A stretch of 64,000 nucleotides of DNA, taken from assembly GCF_022538055.1 (NCBI RefSeq), contig NZ_JAKZAM010000008.1:103707-167706 (forward strand), given 5' to 3'. This document shows, piece after piece, positions 34,979 through 45,042 of this stretch (positions are counted from its first letter, which is position 1; every line of letters begins with the position of its first letter). The notes below the pieces were generated by a model. The model ran no database searches. It saw nothing but the letters and a program-made list of their open reading frames with translations, and had not been told where the DNA came from. Source of the stretch: Cognataquiflexum nitidum (GTDB taxonomy: Bacteria > Bacteroidota > Bacteroidia > Cytophagales > Cyclobacteriaceae). Position numbers and translations under genes: made by a program.

Positions 34979-37900
34979 ATGTTTATGGAAAAACTCTACA
35001 AAAGCCTAAGTGTATTCCTACTACTCTTAGTTCTTTCCAGCGCTACGGCGTTGGCTCAAAAAACGGTCACAGGAACCATCTTGGATGAGTTCGGTGACGG
35101 ATTGCCGGGCGTAACCGTGTTGGTAAAAGGAACCACCACCGGTACAGCCACTGATATTGACGGAAAATTCTCCCTCAATGTACCAAGCAACGAAAGTGTG
35201 CTTGTTTTCTCTTTTATTGGCTATAAGGCTGTCGAGCAATTGGTGGGAAACCGTTCTGTTATCGACTTGTCTATGGCACCGGATGAAAGACAACTGTCAG
35301 AATTGGTCATCACAGGTTATACCATTGATAGCCGAAGAGAAACTACCGGTGCGATATCTACAGTAAACCCAAGAGACTTGACCATCATACCAACAGGTAA
35401 CGTGGAGCAGGTTCTTCAAGGTAGGATTGCCGGTGTAACTGTTGTAACTAACGGACAGCCTGGTACAACCTCCCAAGTTAGGGTGCGTGGTTTTGGTGCA
35501 TTTGGAGGTAACCAACCACTTTATGTAGTGGATGGTGTGCCTGTAGAAAACACTGACTTCCTAAACCCTGACGATATCGAATCCACTACTGTATTGAAAG
35601 ATGCAGCAGCAGCCTCTATCTATGGTGCTAGAGCAGCTAACGGTGTCATTATCTACACTACCAAAGGAGGTAGCAAAAAAGCTCAGAAATTGAGATTTGA
35701 CTACAATGGTATGTATGGATTTACTGATCCGGGAGCGGGTTTGAGTATGGCAAATCCTCAGGATTTCGCCAATTTAACTTGGTTAGCTGAGACAAATCAA
35801 GCAAGAATTGATGGCAGGTCTCCAAATTATGGACACCCTCAGTTCGGTTCCGGATCTTCCCCAGTTTTGCCTTACTATATCAATGTAGGTGGTGCTGCAG
35901 GCGTTGCAGGTCCATTTAGCCAGGCTCAAATTGATGAGCAGAGAGCATTATACAATACAGATCCTAGAAAAGGCCGAGTTCACCAATTGGTGAGAGCAGC
36001 AACAGGTGAAGGAACTGATTGGTATGAGGCTGTCACAAGAAGAGCTCCAATAACAAGACATTCCTTAGGTTTCTATGGCGGTAACGGTACCAGCAGATTC
36101 TTCTTAGGTTTGGGTATTCAAGATCAGGCAGGTATCCTGACAGGCAACGATTTCAGGAGGATTTCCTTGAGGGCAAACTCTGAACATGACCTAGGATCAA
36201 AGGTAAGAATCGGTCAAAACTTCCAGGCAACCTATCGTTCTGTTCTAGGACAGACAGGTGGCAATGGTGGTCAGGGTGTATCAGGAGACGAAAATGATAT
36301 CCTACAGGCATTCAGGATGCCGTCAATTATCCCTGTGAGAGACGAATTTGGGGGCTATGCAGGTACTGCAGCAAGAGGATTCAACAACCCAAGAAACCCT
36401 GTGGCAAACAGAGAAGGGCTTCAAAATAACAGAAACTTCAATGCCAATGCCTTCGGTAACGTTTATCTTGAAGTTGATCCCATCCAGGATTTGACCTTCA
36501 GAACTTCCATCGGTGGTCAATATGATAATTTCTACGGTGTTGGATTCAGTAGATTACAATACGAAAACTCTGAAAACAACTCTGCTTTCGGATACAATGA
36601 GTTTTCTGGCTATGTTATGCGTTGGACATTTACCAATACCTTGACTTATACCAAAAAATGGAACCAACATTCAGTGAGAGCATTGGTAGGTCAAGAAGCC
36701 TTGAATACCGGTGCAGGAAGAAACCTTTCAGGCTTGGGTCAAAACCCATTCTCCGAAGATCCAAACTTTGTGAATATTTCCAACTTGCCTGTACCAACAA
36801 GACAAGTCAACTCAAGTCAGTTTAAGGGTGTAAATTTCTATTCACTTTTCGCTACAGCAAGGTATACCTTCAATGATAAATATATTGTTGATGCGGTAGT
36901 AAGAAGGGATGGTTCTTCAAGATTTGGTGAGAACAACAGATTTGGTGTTTTCCCGGCATTCTCTGCTGCTTGGAGGATCTCTGCTGAAAGCTTTATGGCA
37001 TCTGCCACTTGGTTGGATGATTTGAAAATCCGAGGTGGTTGGGGTCAAATGGGTAACTCAAACAACGTGGCTCCTGACAACCAATTCAGTTTGTTTGGAG
37101 GTAACGTAGGAGCTTCTTCTTATGATATTGCAGGTACTAACAGTTCTGCGATCATTGGATTTAGAAGACAAAGATTGGGCAACCCTGATGGTAAGTGGGA
37201 AACTTCAGTAACCAAAAACATCGGTTTTGACGGTACTGCTTTTGGTGGAAAATTGGATGTAATTGTTGACTTCTGGCAAAAAGATACCCGAGATCTATTA
37301 TTTACAGTCCCTGTTCCTTCTACTGCAGGTTTTAATGCCCAAGCACCATCAGTTAACATTGGTGAAATGATGAATAGAGGTGTGGATATCATGGTGGCAA
37401 CTAGAGGTAATTTCAACAAAGATTGGAGATATGAAGTTCAAGTCAATGGTGGTTTGTTGAAAAACGAGATCGTGTTTCTAGCACCTGGATTGGATTTCAT
37501 TACTTCGGGTAACCCAAGTTTCAGGGGTATTGAGCCTATCCGTAATGCCGTTGGGCAGCCACTTTCTTCATTCTTTGGATACCAAGTTGAAGGTTTGTTC
37601 AGCAGTCAGGAAGATGTAAACAACCATGCCACTCAGCCGGGTGCTGCTCCGGGAAGATTTAAATTCGCGGATATCAACGGTGACGGTGCGATTACTCCTG
37701 ATGACAGAACTTTCTTGGGAAGTCCAGTGCCTAAATTCTCCGGAGGTTTGAATTTTACCATCGGTTACAAGAACTTTGACTTGGCAGCCTATTTCTACGG
37801 AACAGCAGGCAATAAAGTCTGGGCACAGTGGAGATGGTTTACTGATTTCTTCCAGACATTTGAAGGCGCTGCTATTTCAAACAGACTTCTTGATGCTTGG

Positions 37901-38233
37901 ACTCCAAATAACCTAGGTGCTACCATCCCTGTTGTAGAAAAAACTGCAAACTTCAGTACTTCTAACGTAGCCAATTCTTACTATGTGGCAGATGGGTCTT
38001 ATTTGAGATTGCAAAACCTTACTTTAGGTTATACCCTTCCAAACGAGATACTACAGAGATGGAAGATTGAAAGGTTGAGGGTATTCGGTTCTGCTAACAA
38101 CTTGTTTACTATAACAGGTTATGATGGATTGGATCCAATGGTGGGTGGTAACGTTGATACTGCCTTTGGTATAGATGTAGGTAACTATCCTGTGACAAGA
38201 GGATATACCATGGGTTTGAATCTTAGTTTCTAA
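34979..38233 (+). CDS. SusC/RagA-type TonB-linked outer-membrane receptor
   Basis: This 1084-residue protein (ATG at 34979; a start two codons later is possible) has a Sec signal ending TALAQ. The CarboxypepD-like domain (VTGTILDEFGDGLPGVTVLVKG) lies at about 28-105. The plug follows, with LYVVDGVPVENTDFLNPDDI and YGARAANGVIIYTTKGG, and then a large barrel. SusC proteins form the TonB-dependent pore that takes up oligosaccharides or peptides presented by SusD. The susD gene follows after 59 bases. The ligand cannot be read from sequence. An upstream LacI-type site suggests sugar control. Confidence 0.95.
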   Translation: MFMEKLYKSLSVFLLLLVLSSATALAQKTVTGTILDEFGDGLPGVTVLVKGTTTGTATDIDGKFSLNVPSNESVLVFSFIGYKAVEQLVGNRSVIDLSMAPDERQLSELVITGYTIDSRRETTGAISTVNPRDLTIIPTGNVEQVLQGRIAGVTVVTNGQPGTTSQVRVRGFGAFGGNQPLYVVDGVPVENTDFLNPDDIESTTVLKDAAAASIYGARAANGVIIYTTKGGSKKAQKLRFDYNGMYGFTDPGAGLSMANPQDFANLTWLAETNQARIDGRSPNYGHPQFGSGSSPVLPYYINVGGAAGVAGPFSQAQIDEQRALYNTDPRKGRVHQLVRAATGEGTDWYEAVTRRAPITRHSLGFYGGNGTSRFFLGLGIQDQAGILTGNDFRRISLRANSEHDLGSKVRIGQNFQATYRSVLGQTGGNGGQGVSGDENDILQAFRMPSIIPVRDEFGGYAGTAARGFNNPRNPVANREGLQNNRNFNANAFGNVYLEVDPIQDLTFRTSIGGQYDNFYGVGFSRLQYENSENNSAFGYNEFSGYVMRWTFTNTLTYTKKWNQHSVRALVGQEALNTGAGRNLSGLGQNPFSEDPNFVNISNLPVPTRQVNSSQFKGVNFYSLFATARYTFNDKYIVDAVVRRDGSSRFGENNRFGVFPAFSAAWRISAESFMASATWLDDLKIRGGWGQMGNSNNVAPDNQFSLFGGNVGASSYDIAGTNSSAIIGFRRQRLGNPDGKWETSVTKNIGFDGTAFGGKLDVIVDFWQKDTRDLLFTVPVPSTAGFNAQAPSVNIGEMMNRGVDIMVATRGNFNKDWRYEVQVNGGLLKNEIVFLAPGLDFITSGNPSFRGIEPIRNAVGQPLSSFFGYQVEGLFSSQEDVNNHATQPGAAPGRFKFADINGDGAITPDDRTFLGSPVPKFSGGLNFTIGYKNFDLAAYFYGTAGNKVWAQWRWFTDFFQTFEGAAISNRLLDAWTPNNLGATIPVVEKTANFSTSNVANSYYVADGSYLRLQNLTLGYTLPNEILQRWKIERLRVFGSANNLFTITGYDGLDPMVGGNVDTAFGIDVGNYPVTRGYTMGLNLSF

Positions 38234-38292
38234 TCAAACAATCTGTGAAACAAATTGTTGTTGTTAAAAAAATTCATAAATCAAGTTTAATT

Positions 38293-40047
38293 ATGAAAAA
38301 TGTAAAATACCAATTCGCGGCAATGATGACAGCAGGTATGATGCTGTTTGCTACAAGTTGTGACGATTCCTTTCTGGAAGTTCCTCCAGTCGGGCAATTA
38401 GGTGAAAGCCAGCTAAGTACCCTTGCAGGTATAGATGCGGTTTTGATTTCAGTATACTCTCAAGTTAATGGAAGATTCCAAAGATTGGCTTCTCCGTCTA
38501 ATTGGGTTTGGGGAAGTATCAGAGGTGGTGATGCTAACAAAGGCACTGACCCCGGTGATTTTGCGACCATTAATCCTATTCAAAGATTTGAGACGGATCC
38601 TACCGTAGCTATCCTTGAGGAAAACTGGAATGGTAATTTTGAAGGAATTGCAAGGGCAAACCAAGTGTTACGTCTGTTGGATGTAAAAGGCCCTGATGTG
38701 TCTGATGCGGTTGCCACAGGTATTGAAGCACAGGCAAGATTCCTGAAAGCACATTTCTACTTCCAGCTTTGGAGAAACTTTAACAAAGTTCCAATCATTC
38801 CAAAAGAAGCAGATTATAAAAAAGGTCTAGAAGAAATCAAAAACGACCAAGAGATGCTTCCTTACATTGAGGCTGAAATGAGATTTGCAGCGGATAATCT
38901 TCCTGCTACTCAACCACAGGTGGGAAGGGTGAATTCTTGGGCTGCTAAGGCTTACTTAGGTAAGATCATCCTTTACAAAGCTAATCAAACTGGTTCCGCT
39001 TCTGACTATCAGGCTGCAAAAACATTGTTTGATGATGTAATTGCAAATGGTGTGACAAGCAATGGTTTGAAATATGGTCTGGTTCCTTTTTATGACAATA
39101 TGTTTAGAGGTGCTAATGACAACCACCAAGAGTCTATTTGGGCATATCAGTCAGCAGCTAACACAGGTTCTGTAAACAATGCAAACCCTGAGTTTGACTT
39201 GAACTTCCCTTACAATACCGGACCTAATGGACCAGGTAACTGCTGTGGATTCTTCCAGCCAAGCTTTTCATTCGTAAACTCTTTCAGAACTAGCAATGGT
39301 CTTCCTTTGTTGGATGGTTCATTCAATGCCCCTGCAAATAGGGTGGTAAGTGACATGGGCCTTACTTCAGCACAGGATTTTACGCCTGATGCAGGTCCAC
39401 TTGATCCTAGGGTTGACCACACTACTGGTAGAAGAGGTATTCCTTACTTGGATTGGCAAGATTTTCCAGGTCAAGCCTGGATCAGAAACCAACCAAACGG
39501 AGGACCATATTCTCCTAAAAAATACGTGTACAGCAGAGCTGAACAAGGTTCTTTCCAGGACAACTCTTCTTGGACTCCAGGGTACACCGGTATCAACTTC
39601 CTGATCATTAGATTTGCTGATGTATTGTTGATGTCTGCAGAAGTGGAAGTAGAATTGGGTAACCTTGAGGCTGCTAGGGCACTTGTAAATCAAGTGAGAA
39701 CAAGGGCTAAGAATTCTCCTATCCTGAGAGCTAATGGTACTCCTGCTGCAAATTATGTGGTAAATACCTATGATGCTGCTTGGACTGATGCCAATACAGC
39801 ACGTGCTGCAGTGAGATTTGAGCGTAAGCTTGAATTGGGAATGGAAGGCCATAGATTCTATGACTTGGTGAGATGGAAAACTGACAAGGCTGAATTGGAT
39901 GCTTATTTTGCTTTGGAAGGTGCATTGTTGCCAGCTGCAATGGGTGGTGGTGCCGCTTATGACATCAAACACCGAGTGTTGCCATTGCCTCAAAACCAAA
40001 TTGACTTGGTAGGCTCTGATATTTTGATTCAGAATCCTGGATTCTAA
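38293..40047 (+). CDS. SusD/RagB-type outer-membrane lipoprotein
   Basis: A 584-residue protein (start at MKNVKYQFA; the longer start lacks a signal). It has a lipoprotein signal ending FATSCDDSFLEVPP, the usual SusD beginning. SusD features are ARFLKAHFYFQLWRNF, the RagB/SusD C-terminal LIIRFADVLLMSAEVEVELGN, AVRFERKLELGMEGHRFYDLVRW and the terminal LPLPQNQIDL. It captures the nutrient at the cell surface and hands it to the SusC pore encoded just upstream. A strong terminator follows 25 bases after the stop. Confidence 0.95.
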   Translation: MKNVKYQFAAMMTAGMMLFATSCDDSFLEVPPVGQLGESQLSTLAGIDAVLISVYSQVNGRFQRLASPSNWVWGSIRGGDANKGTDPGDFATINPIQRFETDPTVAILEENWNGNFEGIARANQVLRLLDVKGPDVSDAVATGIEAQARFLKAHFYFQLWRNFNKVPIIPKEADYKKGLEEIKNDQEMLPYIEAEMRFAADNLPATQPQVGRVNSWAAKAYLGKIILYKANQTGSASDYQAAKTLFDDVIANGVTSNGLKYGLVPFYDNMFRGANDNHQESIWAYQSAANTGSVNNANPEFDLNFPYNTGPNGPGNCCGFFQPSFSFVNSFRTSNGLPLLDGSFNAPANRVVSDMGLTSAQDFTPDAGPLDPRVDHTTGRRGIPYLDWQDFPGQAWIRNQPNGGPYSPKKYVYSRAEQGSFQDNSSWTPGYTGINFLIIRFADVLLMSAEVEVELGNLEAARALVNQVRTRAKNSPILRANGTPAANYVVNTYDAAWTDANTARAAVRFERKLELGMEGHRFYDLVRWKTDKAELDAYFALEGALLPAAMGGGAAYDIKHRVLPLPQNQIDLVGSDILIQNPGF

Positions 40048-40072
40048 TCGGAATTATTGAGCATGACATAGT

Positions 40073-40106
40073 AAAGAGATGACCGAAAGGTCATCTCTTT
40101 TTTTTG
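40073..40106 (+). terminator. Strong rho-independent terminator after susD
   Basis: AAAGAGATGACC (40073-40084) pairs exactly with GGTCATCTCTTT (40089-40100) around a GAAA tetraloop, followed by a T run. It separates susCD from the next gene, although read-through or an own promoter may connect them. Confidence 0.95.
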
Positions 40107-40201
40107 TGGTTCATTGATTTTTGACTTTTCTTTTTTTGGATCACATAAATACCCGTAAATTCAAAGCCTGACCCAAAGCATTATTTAACCCGATCAGAGA
40201 C

Positions 40202-43200
40202 ATGAAATATCTCAATTACCTAGTCCTATTTTTGTTACTTCTTCTATCTTCCTGCTCTAAAAAAGACAATTCCCTTTTTCAGCTTCGGTCTCATAATGAG
40301 ACGGGCATAGAATTCAATAACCTTATCGTAGAAACTGACTCTTTCAATATCCTTACAGATGAATATATTTTCAACGGAGGAGGAGTAGCTACAGGGGATT
40401 TCAATAATGATGGTTTGCCTGATTTGTTTTTTACAGGTAATCAGGTTGCTAACAAACTTTATTTGAATGAAGGTAAATTCAAATTCAAAGATGTAAGCGC
40501 TACCGCCGGAATAGAAGCAAAAGACAGATGGAGTACAGGCGTGACTGTGGTGGACATCAACGGTGATGGGTTTTTGGATATTTATGTTTGTGCTGCGATG
40601 TTTAAAGAACCAGAAAAAAGAGCAAATATGCTTTTTGTTAATCAGGGATTGAACGAAGATGGCATACCTACTTTTATTGAATCAGCTGCACAATATGGCA
40701 TAGCAGGGGCCGATAACAGTATGATGGCTACCTTTTTTGACTACAATAACGATGGTCTTCTTGACCTTTATGTACTCAATAATGAGCAAAGCAAGTCCGT
40801 TCCTTCCAATTACAGAGAGAAAATCACCGATGGTTCGGCCATCAACAATGACAGGCTTTACCGCAACAATGGCGATGGGTCCTTTACAGATGTGACCATA
40901 GAGGCAGGCATTACCATCGAAGGTTTTGGTCTTGGATTAGCCGTTGCCGATCTTAACGGGGATGGATGGTCTGACCTGTACATCAGCAATGACTACATCA
41001 CCAATGATATCCTGTACATCAATAACCAAGACGGTACTTTTTCTAACCTATCTAAAGAAAACCTCCGCCACCAAAGTATGTTTTCAATGGGGTCCGACAT
41101 CTCAGATTATAACAATGACGGCTTTCCTGATATTGTTACTTTGGATATGCTTGGGGAAAACAATTTTAGAAAGAAAACCACCATCTCCAAAAATTCCTAT
41201 CAGACCTACATCAGCAACGAACAGTGGGGCTATGAATACCAACATGTGCGCAACATGCTCCATGTAGGAAATGGTCCAAATATCCCCTTTAGTGAGATAG
41301 GGTTTATGGCCGGTATGTATCAGACAGATTGGTCTTGGTCGCCTCTTTTTGTAGACATGGACAATGATGGCAACAGGGACCTTTTGATCACTAATGGCTT
41401 TCCAAGAGACATCACAGACAAGGACTTTGCCAATTACCGGGCAGATGTAGGTGGTGTTGCTTCAGTTAGGCAATTATTGGATTCTATTCCTATAATCAAA
41501 ATCCCGAATTATGCCTACAAGAATAAAGGAGACTGGACTTTTGAAAATGTAGGAGTCAGTTGGGGACTCAACAAGTCTTCATTTTCGAATGGAGCTGTTT
41601 TTGTGGATTTGGATTTGGATGGAGACCTTGATTATGTGGTCAACAACATCAATGACCAGGCATTCGTTTTTGAAAATACCCTAAATGAAAAAGAGGAAAA
41701 ACCAAATTATCTCAGGGTAAAATTGAAAGGTCCTGCCTCTAATCCCTTTGGCGTCGGTGCAAAACTTGTTGTTAGGTTTGGAGAGGAGAAATTCCAATAC
41801 CACGAACAGCAGCTTTCCAGAGGCTATTTGTCAGCTGTGGAGGATATCATTCATTTTGGTTTGGACACCATAAATAAGGTCAATTCCTTAGAAATTCTGT
41901 GGCCGGACGGGCGTTACGAAAGGACAGAGGGGCTTCTAGCCAATCAAGTGATTGAACTTAGCCATGCAGGAGCTTCAGTAAATACCAATAACATTTATTT
42001 TCCTTTAGGTTCCAAAACAATAGCACCTCTTCTTTCGGAAATTTCTTCTGTGCTTGGGGTAGAATTTGTCCATCAGGAAACTGACAAGATCGACTACAAT
42101 GTCCAAAGAACACTCCCTCACAAACTCACACAATATGGTCCGAGCTTGGCAGTAGGAGATGTGAATGGTGACGGACTTGAAGACTTTATCATTGGTAGTG
42201 CTTCGGGTTACTCTCCCGTAGTCAACTTGCAAATGCCTGACGGTACTTTTTTTTCTAAGGATATGTTTGATACTGACCTTGAAAAATCCTTTGAGGAAAT
42301 GGGGATGCTTCTTTTTGACATTGATAATGACGGAGACCTAGACCTATACCTTGTTTCCGGCAGTTCGGAGTTTATGCCCGATGCAGCAGAATATCAGGAC
42401 AGGACATACATCAATGATGGCAGAGGGAATTTTTCCGAACAAAAAGAAAGCCTCCCCTCATTCAAAGCAAGTGGTACTGTGGTCCGTGCGGCAGATTTTG
42501 ATGGGGATGGATTTATGGACCTTTTTGTTGGAGGAAGGACTCCCATCGCCCAATTTCCACTGCCTGACCAATCCCTTATTTTGAAAAACAACCAAGGTAA
42601 GTTGGAAGATGTCACAGACATCGTCGCACCCGGATTGCGCAGGATCGGTATGGTGACAGACGCCCTTTGGACAGATGTGGATGGAGATGGCCGTCCGGAC
42701 CTGATGGTAGCCGGCGAACTCATGCCCATCACCGTTTTCTTAAATAGGGATTCCAAATTGGAGAAAATGACAGATTCAGGCTTGGAAAACCATTCAGGTT
42801 GGTGGAATAGCCTCGCAGCAGGGGATTTTGATGGAGACGGGGATATGGACTATGTGGCCGGTAACATGGGAGCAAACAATTATTACCACCCGACCGTGGA
42901 CCGCCCTGTGAAAATCTATGCCAAAGACTTTGACAACAACAAAAGCATCGATCCTGTCACGATCACTTATTTCAAAGACAATGAGAATAAATATATCCCT
43001 GTTCCGGCCCACTATTGGGATGATTTGTATGGGCAGAGCACCCTTTTCCGCAGAAAATTTGAAAGGTATAAGCAATATGCACGTGTAACGGAAGCAGATT
43101 TGTTTACGCCTGAAGAATTGGATGGTGCTACAATATTACAAGGCAATTACGACAGGAGCAGCTATATCGAAAATCTCGGAAATGGTAAGTTCCGAATCCA

Positions 43201-43723
43201 CGAATTGCCCTTGTTGGCCCAGATCGCACCTGTCAATGGCATGGTGGTGGACGACATCAATGGCGATGGAAACCCTGATGTCATTATGGTAGGCAATGAC
43301 TATGGCAATGAGGTGTTTTCGGGCAGGTATGATGCCATGACTGGATTGGTTTTGTTGGGAGACGGAAAAGGGGGATTTGAGCCTGTCAGGAGCCTAGAAA
43401 GCGGATTTGTAGTACCGGGTGATGCCAAATCAATAGCAATACTTACTATGGCTGATGGTAAAAACATCTACATCTCAACCCAAAACAGAAGCGCCTTGAA
43501 AGTCCATGCTGCTGTGAATGCCAATCCCGGCAAGGTCTTCAAAGTTCCGGCAGGAATCCACACCTTGGTTTTGGAATTAGACAATGGCAAAACCCAAAAA
43601 ATAGAGGTTTACAATAGATCAGGATTTCTTTCCAATTCAGGAGGCGCCATTTCCTTGCCATCCAATTTGAAAAGCTTGAAAGGGATAGATTATAAAGGGG
43701 GAGTGGTAGGGGTTGAATTTTGA
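40202..43723 (+). CDS. FG-GAP/VCBS-repeat lipoprotein with ASPIC/UnbV domain
   Basis: A 1173-residue lipoprotein (signal ending LLLSSCSKK). It contains many FG-GAP/VCBS-type calcium-binding repeats of the DFNNDGLPDLFF, DINGDGFLDIYV and DFDGDGDMDYVAG kind over most of its length. An ASPIC/UnbV segment lies at about 500-580 (YLRVKLKGPASNPFGVGAKLVV, then LEILWPDGRYE). These large propeller-like proteins of the CRTAC1 type often follow susCD pairs in Cytophagales and are thought to act at the cell surface on the same nutrient. The enzyme role, if any, is unknown. Confidence 0.92.
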   Translation: MKYLNYLVLFLLLLLSSCSKKDNSLFQLRSHNETGIEFNNLIVETDSFNILTDEYIFNGGGVATGDFNNDGLPDLFFTGNQVANKLYLNEGKFKFKDVSATAGIEAKDRWSTGVTVVDINGDGFLDIYVCAAMFKEPEKRANMLFVNQGLNEDGIPTFIESAAQYGIAGADNSMMATFFDYNNDGLLDLYVLNNEQSKSVPSNYREKITDGSAINNDRLYRNNGDGSFTDVTIEAGITIEGFGLGLAVADLNGDGWSDLYISNDYITNDILYINNQDGTFSNLSKENLRHQSMFSMGSDISDYNNDGFPDIVTLDMLGENNFRKKTTISKNSYQTYISNEQWGYEYQHVRNMLHVGNGPNIPFSEIGFMAGMYQTDWSWSPLFVDMDNDGNRDLLITNGFPRDITDKDFANYRADVGGVASVRQLLDSIPIIKIPNYAYKNKGDWTFENVGVSWGLNKSSFSNGAVFVDLDLDGDLDYVVNNINDQAFVFENTLNEKEEKPNYLRVKLKGPASNPFGVGAKLVVRFGEEKFQYHEQQLSRGYLSAVEDIIHFGLDTINKVNSLEILWPDGRYERTEGLLANQVIELSHAGASVNTNNIYFPLGSKTIAPLLSEISSVLGVEFVHQETDKIDYNVQRTLPHKLTQYGPSLAVGDVNGDGLEDFIIGSASGYSPVVNLQMPDGTFFSKDMFDTDLEKSFEEMGMLLFDIDNDGDLDLYLVSGSSEFMPDAAEYQDRTYINDGRGNFSEQKESLPSFKASGTVVRAADFDGDGFMDLFVGGRTPIAQFPLPDQSLILKNNQGKLEDVTDIVAPGLRRIGMVTDALWTDVDGDGRPDLMVAGELMPITVFLNRDSKLEKMTDSGLENHSGWWNSLAAGDFDGDGDMDYVAGNMGANNYYHPTVDRPVKIYAKDFDNNKSIDPVTITYFKDNENKYIPVPAHYWDDLYGQSTLFRRKFERYKQYARVTEADLFTPEELDGATILQGNYDRSSYIENLGNGKFRIHELPLLAQIAPVNGMVVDDINGDGNPDVIMVGNDYGNEVFSGRYDAMTGLVLLGDGKGGFEPVRSLESGFVVPGDAKSIAILTMADGKNIYISTQNRSALKVHAAVNANPGKVFKVPAGIHTLVLELDNGKTQKIEVYNRSGFLSNSGGAISLPSNLKSLKGIDYKGGVVGVEF

Positions 43724-43743
43724 TTGGAATTAATAATTACATT

Positions 43744-43845
43744 CTCTGTTTTGGCAGAAAGCCAATCCCTCCCTTTGCAAATCAAATTTGTCAAAACCTA
43801 CACGGGTTTTTTCTAACCCCATGCTATAAACATATCATCCTTTCC
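43744..43845. repeat. Dispersed repeat family B, copy 1
   Basis: Begins with a TTGGC-AGAAA-GCCAA hairpin (about 43751-43765). It then has GTCAAAACCTA and ATAAACATATCATCC, and an ACGGGTTTTTTCTAACCCC stretch. Copy 2 follows at 44039-44145. Confidence 0.55.
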
Positions 43846-43918
43846 GGATAACTGCTTATCAAAAACTTGGACTCTTAACACCATAAGATCTCGACAACAA
43901 TTAGAACCACTACACCTG

Positions 43919-43932
43919 TCCGCCGGGGCGGA
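43919..43932. repeat. GC-rich micro-palindrome TCCGCCGGGGCGGA
   Basis: Arms TCCGCC and GGCGGA around GG. It interrupts ACTAC|AACAATTACAACC-type DNA that occurs uninterrupted at about 21390-21405, so it looks like a small insertion. Confidence 0.55.
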
Positions 43933-44038
43933 ACAATTACAACCAATCCAACCCTGTGTCCTCTTTGACCCTATGTGGTAAAAAATTCATATTTTTCCAT
44001 CTGTTAAAATCCCGTTTATTTGTGGTTAAAAAATCTCT

Positions 44039-44145
44039 TCCCTGTTTTGGCCGAAAGCCATACTATCAATTTGCCCTAAAATTAGTCAAAACCTAATCTG
44101 GATTTTAATCCTTATTTTTCTATAAACATGTCATCCCTTCAGGGT
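44039..44145. repeat. Dispersed repeat family B, copy 2
   Basis: TGGC-CGAAA-GCCA hairpin at the start, AGTCAAAACCTA in the middle and CTATAAACATGTCATCC near the end, in the same order as copy 1. Confidence 0.55.
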
Positions 44146-44280
44146 TTTTTACGAATCCGATAACAAATAAAATAACTACAACCATTTCAAATTTCCCAAC
44201 CCGACAACCTCTAGATAACGCGCAGCAGACAACCTGGCTTCAAATCTCAAAAACTCCCTAATGAAAAATATACTAGCTAC

Positions 44281-45042
44281 TCACTCATAAAGCTTCTTTC
44301 TATCCGCTTTACAAAGGTCAATGATCAGCTGACCGACTTTGGCGCAGACATCGTGGAAATACCTTTCCCCTTTTTCGGCTATAGATTTTTTGGGATTGCC
44401 GATGCCAGTATCTTCGGTGACTTCTGACCATTTCCTTTCAGCCCAAGCCCACTTTTCCCTGATGCCGGGAATGACGGATTTCTTTTCTTTTCCTTCTCCG
44501 GCTTCTTCCAATGGCAGCACCAACCGCGGATGAAGGTACATGATGAGACTAGTTTCCATCTCGTCGGCATGGTCTCCCGCTTCCTCAAAATACAGACTCT
44601 TATCCAAAGCCTGATACCAATTGCAGGTGACGAGCAACATCTCCGGAAATTGGAGCCCAAGTTCACGCAGCATGGTCTTAAAATCATTGCCACCGTGACT
44701 GTTTAGGATCAAAAATTTCTTCACCCCTTGTCTGTCCAATACCGTCAGGATATCTTTTAGGATGGACATTTGGGTACTTGGATTCATGTTGATGTCGAGG
44801 TAGATGTCGCTTTGACCAGTATTCACCCCAAAAGGTAAGACAGGCAACACAATTGCTTTGGCACCTTTTTCCCAGGCAAATTTACCAGCTCCCGCGGCGA
44901 TCGACTCTGCTTCAAAAATGTCCGTCCCATAAGGCAGATGGTAATTGTGCGCCTCTGTGGCTCCCCAAGGCAGGATGGCCAAATCAAAGCGTTGGTGTTC
45001 GAGGTTTTTCCAGTTGTTTTCAGCAAGGATATAAGGTCTCAT
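44281..45042 (-). CDS. Creatininase family protein
   Basis: This 253-residue protein has the creatininase pattern: LPWGATEAHNYHLPYGTDIFEAESIA near residues 26-52, supplying Glu, His and Asp metal ligands, then LNSHGGNDFK and AGDHADEMETSLIMYLHP. Family enzymes are metal-dependent amidohydrolases that open cyclic amides, such as creatinine or formylaminopyrimidines. No signal peptide, so cytoplasmic. Substrate unknown. An AGTATCAAGTATTAAGAAGC repeat begins a few bases upstream of its start. Confidence 0.87.
   Translation of the reverse strand: MRPYILAENNWKNLEHQRFDLAILPWGATEAHNYHLPYGTDIFEAESIAAGAGKFAWEKGAKAIVLPVLPFGVNTGQSDIYLDINMNPSTQMSILKDILTVLDRQGVKKFLILNSHGGNDFKTMLRELGLQFPEMLLVTCNWYQALDKSLYFEEAGDHADEMETSLIMYLHPRLVLPLEEAGEGKEKKSVIPGIREKWAWAERKWSEVTEDTGIGNPKKSIAEKGERYFHDVCAKVGQLIIDLCKADRKKLYE

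Larger units (their letters stand above)
43724..44280. other. 557-bp spacer made largely of dispersed repeats
   Basis: No gene. Two copies of one repeat lie at 43744-43845 and 44039-44145, sharing CTGTTTTGGC-GAAAGCCA, TCAAAACCTA and CTATAAACAT-TCATCC blocks. Between them are a GC palindrome (43919-43932) inserted in ACTACAACAATTACAACC-type DNA and an inverted CCACGGAGGAC-like element (43951-43980). The last 100 bases are CCAACCCGACAACC-type low-complexity DNA. Confidence 0.6.

Noticed and set aside
43724..44280. Rho-independent terminator directly after the FG-GAP gene
   Set aside because: The hairpins belong to the dispersed repeats and lack a T run placed right after a stem; a terminator role cannot be supported.
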